A DNA stretch of 64,000 nucleotides from Peribacillus acanthi. Its GTDB lineage: Bacteria > Bacillota > Bacilli > Bacillales > DSM-1321. The notes under the pieces were generated by a model, which saw only the letters and a program-made list of their open reading frames with translations, was not told where the DNA came from and searched no databases. The DNA lies in NCBI RefSeq assembly GCF_003073175.1, contig NZ_QBBX01000005.1, forward strand, positions 45,304-109,303, given 5' to 3'. Shown piece after piece: positions 1-7,220 of the stretch; positions within the stretch are counted from its first letter, which is position 1; each line of letters opens with the position of its first letter. The position numbers were made by a program, and so were the translations under genes.

Positions 1-207
1 CCCTAATTCTTCTAACAATCGATAAAACATAACCGCATGACCCATCGTGTCTTGGTTGATAGATGAATATGCGACATCCTCTTCAATATGTGGAGCTAAT
101 CCAAGCCATTCAGAACCCCGATAGGCAAGGATAAAATCGTCGTCTGCAAGCTGATACAATAACTCTATTAATGGAAGTTTATTAGTTTGCTCAAATTGCT
201 CCGTCAT
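1..207 (-). CDS. paaC: PaaC, phenylacetyl-CoA epoxidase structural subunit (partial, C-terminus outside window)
   Basis: Only the first 69 codons are present; the gene runs off the left edge. The translation contains DDDFILAYRGSEWLG and APHIEEDVAYSSINQDTMGHA, which match the conserved N-terminal helices of PaaC, the non-catalytic ferritin-like partner of PaaA in the ring 1,2-phenylacetyl-CoA epoxidase. Its ATG overlaps the paaB stop (ATGA), so it is translationally coupled to paaB and belongs to the paaK-paaA-paaB-paaC transcription unit. The remaining paa genes should lie to the left of position 1. Identity follows from both sequence and gene order. Confidence 0.9.
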   Translation of the reverse strand, partial: MTEQFEQTNKLPLIELLYQLADDDFILAYRGSEWLGLAPHIEEDVAYSSINQDTMGHAVMFYRLLEELG

Positions 208-545
208 TTTTCGATTTTCCCTCCCCATGAGAGAATTTCTTTTTCATCTAGCATCTCCTGCTCATAGTGGCGCCATTTTTTCTTCAAATAGCCATATCCT
301 TTTGTATTTCGATAATCCTTATTATCTAGCCTAGCTAGAGACTGTCTTTCTTCTGGCGTCATTTTCCTAACATCTGACCGCTTCACCACCCATATATCAG
401 CAACAGGTTCTCTTCTCATAAAATTCTCCTGTGCCATAACTAGGGCCAGCTCTTCATTAGGCGCTAATAAACTAAACTGATATTGCATTGGAGCTGTATC
501 GGATCTCCTACTAAAAACCTCGTATTCTTCATAAAAACTACTCAA
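204..545 (-). CDS. paaB: PaaB, phenylacetyl-CoA epoxidase small subunit
   Basis: A 113-residue protein of normal PaaB length. The N-terminal YEEYEVFSRR and the segment LALVMAQENFMRREPVADIW are typical of PaaB, the small subunit that bridges PaaA/PaaC heterodimers in the multicomponent oxygenase that epoxidises the ring of phenylacetyl-CoA. The start is TTG, 7 nt after a strong GGAGG site. The C-terminus is longer and more basic than the shortest family members. It lies 24 nt downstream of paaA and overlaps paaC by 4 nt, so it is in the same operon. It has no catalytic residues of its own. Confidence 0.93.
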   Translation of the reverse strand: MSSFYEEYEVFSRRSDTAPMQYQFSLLAPNEELALVMAQENFMRREPVADIWVVKRSDVRKMTPEERQSLARLDNKDYRNTKGYGYLKKKWRHYEQEMLDEKEILSWGGKIEK

Positions 546-569
546 GGAAGGCCCTCCTTTCTTTCAAAA

Positions 570-1529
570 TTAAACGTTGTCACTTTTCTTGCTCAGTGCT
601 TCTCGAACCCAAGCATTGTTTTCATACGCAAGCTCTCTTAATCTCAAGCGATCCTTTGATTTCGGTCCTCTATTTTGAATGATTTCCTTAAATTTCTTCC
701 AGTCTGGCTGTTGGTAAACCCACATCTTTTGTACGTTGTCAAAATGCATCGTAGAATCTGGAATCGTCAAACCAAGGGAAAGAATTCTTGGAACATATTT
801 GGTGAAAAAATCTTGGCGTAATTCTTCATTGGATTTCGAACGGATTCGGTATCTTGCTGTCACGTCTTGTTTCGATGTTCCTGTCGCAGTCGCATCGCCT
901 GGTCCGAAAAACATTAGCAATGCTTCCCACCAGCGGTTGATCGAGTCTTGAATCAAATCTTTTTGCTCAGGAGTACCTTCTGCAAGAGCCATGATAATCG
1001 CTTCCCCATGCTGGGCATGGAATACTTCCTCCGCACAAATACGTTTCAACGCTCGAGCATAAGGACCATAAGATGCATCCAGCATATTCGTTTGCGTGAT
1101 GATGGCGGCACCATCTACTAACCATCCTATTAAACCTGCATCTCCCCAAGTAGGTGCTTCCATATGGAAGACATTATGAAACTTCAAATCTCCCGATAAT
1201 AAATCTTCTAAAATATCACCACGTGTTTTCCCAGTCGGTTTCAATAAATCTTCTGCCACGCGAAGGAGTAGCTGACCGTGCCCCATCTCATCCTGTACTT
1301 TCGCCATGATGCCTAGCTTTCTTTTTAAAGTGGGCGCTTTCGGTACCCATTCCTTTTCTGGAAGCGCTCCCATAATTTCACTGATTCCATGCATGGAAAT
1401 AAGTTTAATTAGGACATTTCTATATTCATCTGGCATCCAATCGTCCGCTTCGATTTTTTCTCCTGCCTCTATTCGTTCTATGAATTTTTTATGTTTTTCT
1501 TCTAGAGTTAAAGTTTCAATTCCTGACAT
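570..1529 (-). CDS. paaA: PaaA, catalytic subunit of ring-1,2-phenylacetyl-CoA epoxidase
   Basis: A 319-residue ferritin-like di-iron oxygenase subunit. PaaA uses O2 and reductant from PaaE to form the 1,2-epoxide of phenylacetyl-CoA. The metal-ligand motifs are visible: DEMGH (residues 80-84) and EEVFH (167-171), i.e. the EX2H pairs of the di-iron centre, plus the conserved W-rich PDWKKF region near the C-terminus. Length agrees with the family (about 310-330). It starts at ATG after AAGGTGG. An 84-bp gap with its own promoter-like sequence separates it from paaK, and paaB follows after 24 nt. Confidence 0.95.
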   Translation of the reverse strand: MSGIETLTLEEKHKKFIERIEAGEKIEADDWMPDEYRNVLIKLISMHGISEIMGALPEKEWVPKAPTLKRKLGIMAKVQDEMGHGQLLLRVAEDLLKPTGKTRGDILEDLLSGDLKFHNVFHMEAPTWGDAGLIGWLVDGAAIITQTNMLDASYGPYARALKRICAEEVFHAQHGEAIIMALAEGTPEQKDLIQDSINRWWEALLMFFGPGDATATGTSKQDVTARYRIRSKSNEELRQDFFTKYVPRILSLGLTIPDSTMHFDNVQKMWVYQQPDWKKFKEIIQNRGPKSKDRLRLRELAYENNAWVREALSKKSDNV

Positions 1530-1551
1530 TTCCCCACCACCTTAATGTATA

Positions 1552-1596
1552 ACGTTTATTTAACGTAATTATATTATAATGTAATATACTATTCAA
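1552..1596 (-). promoter_or_regulatory. Promoter with overlapping inverted repeat upstream of paaA
   Basis: On the minus strand a -35 TTGAAT (1591-1596) and a -10 TATAAT (1568-1573) are separated by exactly 17 bp. Immediately downstream, at the expected start point, lies the inverted repeat ACGTT-N5-AACGT (1552-1566). This is a convincing vegetative promoter with an operator in the repressor position. A TetR-type PaaR responding to phenylacetyl-CoA is the likely binder, but no paaR is in the window, so that part is inference. Confidence 0.5.
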
Positions 1597-1613
1597 CAGA
1601 ATGTTCTGACTAT

Positions 1614-2942
1614 TTATGTGTTGGTCATACTAAATTTTCTATGATCCACAATCCTGACTGCTTTCCCCTCTGATCTTGGGATTGTTTTCGGTGGACACAC
1701 CTTTACATCAATGGAAATGAGGAGTTGGTTTTTTAATCGATACTGAATCTCCCCTGAAAGGAATTGGATTTGCTCGTGTTCAATGTTTTGACCTAGTTCA
1801 CCAAATATAGCTTCCTTGATTTCAATATGAAGCTCCACAGTATCGAGTGCACCGGTGCGTTTTACGTGTAACTGATAGTGGGGAACGATGTCATTAGAGC
1901 CCAAAAGTACATGTTCGATTTCTGAAGGGTAGACATTCACCCCACGTACAATCAACATATCATCAATCCGTCCTTTGATTCTGGACATTCTTGTGGTGGT
2001 TCTGCCGCAGGCACACCTGTCTCTAGAAAGCGATGCAATATCTCCTGTCCGATAACGGATGATGGGAAGGGCTTCCTTTGTAAGGCTTGTGAAAACAAGT
2101 TCCCCTTCTTCCCCATCAGGTAGGGGCTGAAGGGTAGCCGGATCTATCACTTCCACATAAAAATGGTCTTCTGCAACATGTAGACCTCTTTGCGCCTCAC
2201 AGCATTCCATCGAAACACCCGGTCCTAACACTTCGCTCAAGCCATAAATATCACAAGCTTTAATACCAAGCTTTTTCTCTAATAAGCCTCGCATTTCTTC
2301 CGACCAAGGCTCCGCCCCAAAAATACCGAACTTTAAAGAATTCCCACTTGGAATAATACCCATTTGCTCCATTCGTTCAGCAATCGTCAGAATATAAGAA
2401 GGAGTACCGCAAATAACGGAAGGCTTAAAGTCTTGTATCAACGAAATTTGCCGATCAGTATTCCCACCTGAAACTGGGACAGTTGCCATACCTAATTGTT
2501 CGCTGCCATAATGAAGCCCTAATCCCCCTGTAAATAAACCATATCCATACGCATTATGTAACACTTCTCCTTGTTTTCCACCTGCCATCGATATGGCACG
2601 GGCTACCAGGCTCCCCCACATTTTAATGTCATTATGGGTATATCCGACAACGGTCGGCTTTCCGCTTGTACCAGAAGAAGCATGAATCCTCACAACCTCG
2701 CTTTTGTCGACAGCAAATAATCCGAATGGATACTGACCTCTTAAATCTCCTTTAGTTGTAAAAGGTAACCTCTTAATATCATCTAGATTCGTAATGTCTT
2801 GTGGAGATATCCCTGCATCATCCCATTGTTTTCGATAAAATGAGACCTTTTCATATACGGTGTTCGCTGTAGCTTTTAACCTTTCTAATTGCAATTTCTC
2901 CATCCGTTCCCTACTGAACGTTTCTTCCTCATGTAAAATCAT
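1614..2942 (-). CDS. paaK: Phenylacetate-CoA ligase
   Basis: A 442-residue adenylate-forming enzyme that converts phenylacetate, ATP and CoA to phenylacetyl-CoA, the first step of the paa pathway. Visible motifs: the P-loop-like SSGTSGKPTVVGYT (about residue 90), the YGLSEVLGPGVS adenylate-binding segment (about 235), RYRTGD (about 297), and the C-terminal hinge GRIDDMLIVRGVNVYPSEIE. Length matches PaaK (about 430-445). ATG start after GAGGTGA. It is the first paa gene in the window on this strand and is followed by paaABC, so activation and epoxidation are encoded together. Confidence 0.95.
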   Translation of the reverse strand: MILHEEETFSRERMEKLQLERLKATANTVYEKVSFYRKQWDDAGISPQDITNLDDIKRLPFTTKGDLRGQYPFGLFAVDKSEVVRIHASSGTSGKPTVVGYTHNDIKMWGSLVARAISMAGGKQGEVLHNAYGYGLFTGGLGLHYGSEQLGMATVPVSGGNTDRQISLIQDFKPSVICGTPSYILTIAERMEQMGIIPSGNSLKFGIFGAEPWSEEMRGLLEKKLGIKACDIYGLSEVLGPGVSMECCEAQRGLHVAEDHFYVEVIDPATLQPLPDGEEGELVFTSLTKEALPIIRYRTGDIASLSRDRCACGRTTTRMSRIKGRIDDMLIVRGVNVYPSEIEHVLLGSNDIVPHYQLHVKRTGALDTVELHIEIKEAIFGELGQNIEHEQIQFLSGEIQYRLKNQLLISIDVKVCPPKTIPRSEGKAVRIVDHRKFSMTNT

Positions 2943-2984
2943 ATTCTCACCTCATTTTTATATGACGATAATATTTCGTTTACA

Positions 2985-3003
2985 AATAATATGTAATATT
3001 ATT
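2985..3003. promoter_or_regulatory. 19-bp perfect inverted repeat upstream of paaK
   Basis: AATAATAT-GTA-ATATTATT: perfect 8-bp arms around a 3-bp spacer, 43 bp before the paaK start, in the 159-bp gap shared with the divergent GNAT gene. It is suitably placed for a repressor of paaK. It is pure AT apart from the centre, so chance occurrence is possible. It is not the same sequence as the repeat before paaA. Confidence 0.3.
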
Positions 3004-3101
3004 ATCATATTTACCTTTTATTTTCTGAAAAGTCAAATAATAAAACGAGTTTCATGTTACTATTATGGAAAGCTTTTGATTAGAAAATTAGGAGAATATT
3101 C

Positions 3102-3572
3102 ATGAAGATTACATTAGAGAAAGCCACCCACACCGATGCAGAAACCATTTTTGATATCCAAATAAAAGCTTTCCAACCATTGTTGGAAAAATATCGAGAT
3201 TACGAAACTAGTCCTGTGAATGAAAGCATTGCTCGAGTCATGGAAAGGATTAATCACTCTAATGGGGGATTTTTCAAAATAGTAGCCGACCACATTGTAG
3301 TCGGTGCTATATGTGTGGTATGGAAAGAAGAAACAAAATTTAGGATCAGCCCAATGTTTATTTTGCCTAAATACCAAGGACAAAAGATTGCCCAACAAGC
3401 AATCCTTTTAATCGAAGAGCTTTTCCCTCAAGCTACTAGTTGGGAATTGGCGACTATTTTAGAGGAAGAACGTAATTGTTATCTATACGAGAAGATGGGA
3501 TACAAACAAACAGGTGTGACGAAAAAAATCAATGATAGAACCACTCTCGTTTATTACAAGAAAACGTATTGA
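3102..3572 (+). CDS. GNAT family N-acetyltransferase
   Basis: A 156-residue single-domain acetyltransferase. The N-terminal ATHTDAETIFDIQIKAF is the usual GNAT strand 1-helix 1. FILPKYQGQKIAQQAI (about residues 86-101) is motif A, which binds the pyrophosphate of acetyl-CoA, with Q-x-x-x-Q/A in place of the textbook Q/RxxGxG/A. NCYLYEKMGYKQTG is motif B. The substrate cannot be inferred. ATG start after AGGAG. It is divergent from paaK and has no operon partner; the downstream region is a repeat locus. Confidence 0.8.
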   Translation: MKITLEKATHTDAETIFDIQIKAFQPLLEKYRDYETSPVNESIARVMERINHSNGGFFKIVADHIVVGAICVVWKEETKFRISPMFILPKYQGQKIAQQAILLIEELFPQATSWELATILEEERNCYLYEKMGYKQTGVTKKINDRTTLVYYKKTY

Positions 3573-3587
3573 ATTTTGATTCGTAGC

Positions 3588-3737
3588 CTTGTCGAAAAAT
3601 CGATAAATGGGCCGTTTTGATAATTTTTTGTATGCTTCGATTTTATTTTTCTCGGTTTCGAATGTATTTTTCCAGTTTCGATTTTATTTTTCCGGGTTTC
3701 GAATGTATTTTTCCAGTTTCGATATTAAATTTCCAGT
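3588..3737. repeat. Degenerate 20/21-bp tandem repeat with a conserved leader
   Basis: A leader at 3588-3611 (GTCGAAAAATCGATAAATGG core) is followed by five head-to-tail units of alternating 21 and 20 bp at 3636-3656, 3657-3676, 3677-3697, 3698-3717 and 3718-3737. Units share TTCGA-n4-ATTTTTC-n2-GGT/AGT. Units 2 and 4 are identical, and units 1 and 3 nearly so, giving a 41-bp higher-order period. The same leader and unit recur at 63934-64000 at the other end of the window, so this is a dispersed family. The rest of the 3573-4123 gap is covered by the GC-rich segment at 3940-4075 and a terminator. Confidence 0.75.
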
Positions 3738-3939
3738 TTAGATCATAGGTTCAGTATCCTTTCTAAAAAACAACATGAATATGGGGTCTCGAATCAGAAA
3801 TCATCCTGAACATGCATATTAGAGCAGAAAATTGAAGAAAAGCACATTATTTTCAATAAAAATGCAAAGAATTAATCTTCTTTTTTATGATTTACCATAA
3901 CCTAATCAACATTATGTCCTTTTGTATGAAGATTCACTT

Positions 3940-4075
3940 GAATGGACTTGCTAAGCTGGCCAGTTACACGCAAGAAGCCTTCTTTCTCGGTCTGTACGGG
4001 GTCCGGGCCTTTCTACTTTCAGGGCGGCACCTTACCCCTTTGGAGTTTCTAGTGGATCTCTTGCCCGTTACAATT
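3940..4075. other. GC-rich, structured non-coding segment of unknown identity
   Basis: About 135 bp visibly richer in G and C than the surrounding intergenic DNA. It can fold: GGGGT (3998-4002) pairs with ACCCC (4034-4038), and inside that GCCT (4007-4010) pairs with GGGC (4022-4025). A near-palindrome AGCTGGCCAGTT lies at 3954-3965. No plausible protein with a ribosome site covers it. It could be a small RNA, the leader of a lost gene, or mobile-element debris. I do not recognise it as a known riboswitch. Confidence 0.3.
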
Positions 4076-4090
4076 CAATCAACCAATATA

Positions 4091-4120
4091 AAAACGTCCG
4101 GATCATAACCGGACGTTTTA
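4091..4120. terminator. Rho-independent terminator after the HIT-PP2C pair
   Basis: AAAACGTCCGG, a 7-nt loop, then CCGGACGTTTT: an 11-bp perfect stem with A and T runs on both sides, 4 bp beyond the PP2C stop codon. It can act in either direction. Confidence 0.85.
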
Positions 4121-4123
4121 CAT

Positions 4124-4924
4124 TTAGCTGTTACTAGGCTGGGTCACTTCTTGTGAGATATAAACCTTCCATGAAACGATGGTGGTGCTATCCCTTACAT
4201 TCCGATTCTGGATGTCCTTTAACAAGCTCTTTATATTCTGTTCATTCTCTAAATTAAAGAGAACATCACTTAACTTTTTGGGATTCGAATATGGTTCACC
4301 AGGGCATTCAATCAAACCATCGGTAGTAAGGAAGAGATGATTTTCTCCCTTTCTTAACTCCCTTACTCCACTGCTGTAACAAGGTACAAGCTGTTCAAAC
4401 GTATTGACTTGTCCTATCCATTCATAGAAATGTCTCTGGTTCAGATGATACTGTCCAAGAGCAGCTAACTCTGGATGGAACAGATATAAAAGGCAATCTC
4501 CCACCGAAAACCACCAAACGTATTTATCTTTTCGAACAACAATTAAACAAGCCGTTTCTCCTTGAATCTTTCTACATATTGATAGGAAATCCTCATCTTG
4601 AAATATGTTCAAAACGAACGTCTCCAAGTCCTTGAAGATGACCTTTAAAGGTTGATCGAGTATCCTCTGAATATCGGATTTTCTTTGTTGAAATAGTTCA
4701 ACGATTATTTCCGCACTTTGGGCAGTGTTATGCGCATCAAGGATCATCGCAAATTCCCATGAACCTTCTTGATCTTTCCATACTAAGCAACCGTCTTCGT
4801 TCTTATATTGACCCGCTATCGAATTCCCTCCATAACGTCCAATGACCATAGTGTCGATAGACTGGATATCTATCACATCGACAAAATCTTGTTGGCTTCC
4901 AACCCAAATCAATTCCTTATTCAT
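4124..4924 (-). CDS. PP2C-type serine/threonine protein phosphatase
   Basis: A 266-residue soluble protein with the PPM/PP2C layout. ILDAHNTAQSAE stands where DGHGG normally is, GETACLIVVRKDKYVWWFSVGD corresponds to the central beta-sheet with its GD metal ligand, LFLTTDGLIE is the third motif, and VRDSTTIVSW replaces the C-terminal DNxT/S motif. These retain the metal-binding Asp residues, although the first motif lacks the second Gly, so activity is likely but not certain. Substrate unknown. The ATG overlaps the stop of the upstream HIT gene by 8 nt, so the two are coupled. Confidence 0.75.
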   Translation of the reverse strand: MNKELIWVGSQQDFVDVIDIQSIDTMVIGRYGGNSIAGQYKNEDGCLVWKDQEGSWEFAMILDAHNTAQSAEIIVELFQQRKSDIQRILDQPLKVIFKDLETFVLNIFQDEDFLSICRKIQGETACLIVVRKDKYVWWFSVGDCLLYLFHPELAALGQYHLNQRHFYEWIGQVNTFEQLVPCYSSGVRELRKGENHLFLTTDGLIECPGEPYSNPKKLSDVLFNLENEQNIKSLLKDIQNRNVRDSTTIVSWKVYISQEVTQPSNS

Positions 4925-5369
4925 GACTGGAATTCACTAAATAGGATCTTAAACGTTCGCATAGCTTTACAACTTCATCATTGTTTCCCATTGGAGCTTC
5001 CGGCCAGTTATAGACAGCCATAGGTCCCCAATAATCTTCTGGGGTATTCGGATATCGTGCCACAATATGCATATGAAGATGAGGAACAGAGTTACCAGAA
5101 ACAAGAGAATAAATATGCTCTGCTTTTTCCGATTCCATTAGTGCCTTACTCACGTTTGCCATCGTCACTCCAAACGCTTGAGCTTCTTCCATCGTCATGT
5201 CACCTAAGGTAGGTGCGTGTCGTTTTAAGTCAATCATAATATGACCTAGATAATTTGGCTCGCCATTCCTATCGATATGACCTACGTATACAAATTCATC
5301 CTCATAAATCATGACACCTGCGGTTTGAATATTTCCAGCATGCTTGTTACAAATGAAGCAATCCCCCAT
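4917..5369 (-). CDS. HIT family nucleotide-binding protein
   Basis: A 150-residue histidine-triad protein. HLHMHIVARY carries the HxHxH active-site triad that attacks nucleotide alpha-phosphates, and GDCFICNKHAG at the N-terminus is the CxxC zinc-type opening found in many HIT hydrolases. The frame is open to 5411, but the ATG at 5369 is preferred because AAAGGA lies 9 nt before it and homologues start at the CxxC region. It is followed by the PP2C gene with an 8-nt overlap. Confidence 0.88.
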   Translation of the reverse strand: MGDCFICNKHAGNIQTAGVMIYEDEFVYVGHIDRNGEPNYLGHIMIDLKRHAPTLGDMTMEEAQAFGVTMANVSKALMESEKAEHIYSLVSGNSVPHLHMHIVARYPNTPEDYWGPMAVYNWPEAPMGNNDEVVKLCERLRSYLVNSSHE

Positions 5370-5490
5370 ACTAATCATCCTTTTTATAATATTTAGATAA
5401 TTATAATACAAATTATTCCATCAAGATACATAGTTTGATTTGCTTTAGCCAAAATAAGGGATAATGCTAATGACTGAATGAGGTATATCC

Positions 5491-6066
5491 ATGGTTTTCT
5501 CACTGATCAAACCGATTCAAAGTCAAGATCGATTAGAAAAAGTCGGGAAATTTTATGAAGAAATCACTAAAGTTCATATCGACTATTACCACTACTGGAA
5601 AGAGGCTACCTTTCTTCACTGGGATTTTTTACTTTCCCTTGCGTTTACCATAATTCCGCCGATTATCTGGTGGAAGGTACATAAAAAAGAAAGCAGAATG
5701 AGGCTATTAGTTGCAGGGTTATTCATCACAGTGATAACAAGCTGGCTTGACTTTTTAGGGACGATTTATGGATTGTGGTACTACACAGGAAAAGTCCTTC
5801 CAACCCTTCCCTCCTATATTCCATGGGATTTTTGCATTTTCCCGGTTCTTGTTATGCTCATAATCCAATATAAGCCACATGTTGCAGCATGGAAAAAAGC
5901 ATTATTTTTTGCGTCTTTTTCAAGTTTTATTGGAGAGCCACTATTTTGGTGGTTAGGTTTTTATGTATTGAATAAATGGAGTATGTTATATTCTTTTCCG
6001 ATATACTTTGTGCTGTTTTTGATTGCCCATAGGCTTAGTCAATCCAAACACTTTGAATCAGTATGA
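5491..6066 (+). CDS. CBO0543-like polytopic membrane protein
   Basis: 191 residues with a soluble start of about 40 residues followed by four or five hydrophobic helices. The segments DFLGTIYGLWYYTGKVLP and PSYIPWDFCIFPVLVM, with a Trp-Asp pair at a helix boundary, resemble the CBO0543 family of small Firmicutes membrane proteins of unknown function. ATG after GAGG. It stands alone, ending at a shared hairpin. Related-looking membrane proteins lie at 8948-10905, so this stretch holds a local group. No function can be assigned. Confidence 0.7.
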   Translation: MVFSLIKPIQSQDRLEKVGKFYEEITKVHIDYYHYWKEATFLHWDFLLSLAFTIIPPIIWWKVHKKESRMRLLVAGLFITVITSWLDFLGTIYGLWYYTGKVLPTLPSYIPWDFCIFPVLVMLIIQYKPHVAAWKKALFFASFSSFIGEPLFWWLGFYVLNKWSMLYSFPIYFVLFLIAHRLSQSKHFESV

Positions 6067-6088
6067 CGCTTGTAACAAACAACAATAA

Positions 6089-6112
6089 AGAGAAGTGCTT
6101 GAACACTTCTCC
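6089..6112. terminator. Bidirectional hairpin between convergent genes
   Basis: GAGAAGTG-cttgaa-CACTTCTC, an 8-bp perfect stem between the converging stops at 6066 and 6114. T-tracts are weak on either side, so termination efficiency is uncertain. Confidence 0.6.
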
Positions 6113-6113
6113 T

Positions 6114-6509
6114 TCAATGATTTGTAATCGGAATTTTAAGAACATCGATTTTGGAGCCATCTTTTGCTGAATATACAAACAACTCCAGTTCGGTGGCCTG
6201 AAGCCCCTTATCAATTGTGATCTCGAACTCACCCCATGCAGGTGCTCCATCCGTTTGATAATAGTCTTCTTTTACGATGGTATTGCCTTTTATGATTGCA
6301 TATTGAAAAACACCTTCAAACACTCTAGCTTTACCAGTAACGATAACGTTATCTTCCTTTTGATTGACCTGGATTTCTTTAAACGCTTGATTCTCGTATC
6401 TTTGCTCTTTTGTTGGGACGGGATTATTGACATCTTCTACTGGACTGCAGGAAGTTAATACGACTAAAAATGCTGATACTATAAATAAGAAGAAAGATTT
6501 ATACATCAT
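6114..6509 (-). CDS. Lipoprotein with a Gmad2-like immunoglobulin domain
   Basis: 131 residues. A signal peptide ends in the lipobox LTSC (Cys at about residue 21), so the protein is probably anchored to the outer face of the membrane. The mature part, with VTGKARVFEGVFQYAI and the closing SAKDGSKIDVLKIPI, has the pattern of Gmad2, a beta-sandwich domain found in GerM-type sporulation and germination proteins. ATG ATG start after GGAGGG. It lies 24 nt downstream of the DUF2642-like gene and may be cotranscribed with it. Confidence 0.7.
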   Translation of the reverse strand: MMYKSFFLFIVSAFLVVLTSCSPVEDVNNPVPTKEQRYENQAFKEIQVNQKEDNVIVTGKARVFEGVFQYAIIKGNTIVKEDYYQTDGAPAWGEFEITIDKGLQATELELFVYSAKDGSKIDVLKIPITNH

Positions 6510-6533
6510 TGAATTGCCCTCCTCATTTCTGTA

Positions 6534-7202
6534 CTAAGGCAAATGAATTGACTTGATATGAGATAGTTTTAAATATACAGTGTCCCCATTGGCCAATGCT
6601 AGTTCGACAAGGTTATTGTTCACGTTGAGTAATTTTCCTATTTTCATTGGATCACTCCCTGCATCAAACACGACTAGCTTTCCAACTTCTCTTTTTAATT
6701 GCTCCTCTAATGAACGTTGTAAAGGAACGCTAGAGGGATTAACAGGGAGACTTTCATTACTCAAAGAATATGGTGTGATGGTTTGATTGTAAGGGGTTAG
6801 CCATTTCAAATGGCTCATGGAGATGAACATCGTTTTATATACCGGTGAGTAGAACACAAAATAATCATTTAACACACTAGTGATATACCCATGAAAAGTC
6901 AGGTTTCCAGTTACGTAAATTTCAGAAAAGGTACCTTTGGCGTTCGTCAATATTTTGCGATAGGATATAGCGTCCATTTCATCTGGAAAAGCTGACTCAG
7001 TTGGATTACTTACAAACTCATTTTTATCAATGGTTTTTTTTATTCGATGAACATGTAAAAACGGGATATAGATAAACTGATTACCATTATACAGCACTAG
7101 TATATCCTGCCCTAAATCAGTCAAGACTCCCTTGAAAGAGGTTTTTCCCGATAATAATATTGAAACTTGTTTTCCCATTAACGTATTGATATCACTCAAC
7201 AT
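6534..7202 (-). CDS. Protein with repeated DUF2642/Sm-like barrels, possibly spore coat
   Basis: 222 residues made of about three related small beta-barrel units: GKQVSILLSGKTSFKGVLTDL near the N-terminus, a second around ISYRKILTNAKGTFSEIYVTG, and a third at REVGKLVVFDAGSDPMKIGK. Each is followed by a turn such as LVLYNGNQFIYIP. This is the pattern of DUF2642, common in Bacillus spore-associated proteins. No signal peptide or membrane segment. Strong AAGGAGGAG ribosome site. The next gene downstream is the Gmad2 lipoprotein, consistent with a spore envelope theme. Exact role unknown. Confidence 0.55.
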   Translation of the reverse strand: MLSDINTLMGKQVSILLSGKTSFKGVLTDLGQDILVLYNGNQFIYIPFLHVHRIKKTIDKNEFVSNPTESAFPDEMDAISYRKILTNAKGTFSEIYVTGNLTFHGYITSVLNDYFVFYSPVYKTMFISMSHLKWLTPYNQTITPYSLSNESLPVNPSSVPLQRSLEEQLKREVGKLVVFDAGSDPMKIGKLLNVNNNLVELALANGDTVYLKLSHIKSIHLP

Positions 7203-7220
7203 AATCTCCTCCTTATAAAA

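Noticed and set aside
1-3000. Sigma-54 promoter for the paa genes
   Set aside because: No TGGC-N8-TTGC pattern was found in the paaK or paaA leaders; a vegetative promoter explains paaA.
3588-3737. CRISPR array
   Set aside because: Units are contiguous with no unique spacers and vary between 20 and 21 bp; no cas genes are near.
3887-4108. A 73-codon plus-strand frame
   Set aside because: No ribosome site, no family pattern, and it runs into the terminator of the convergent genes; the segment is better seen as non-coding.
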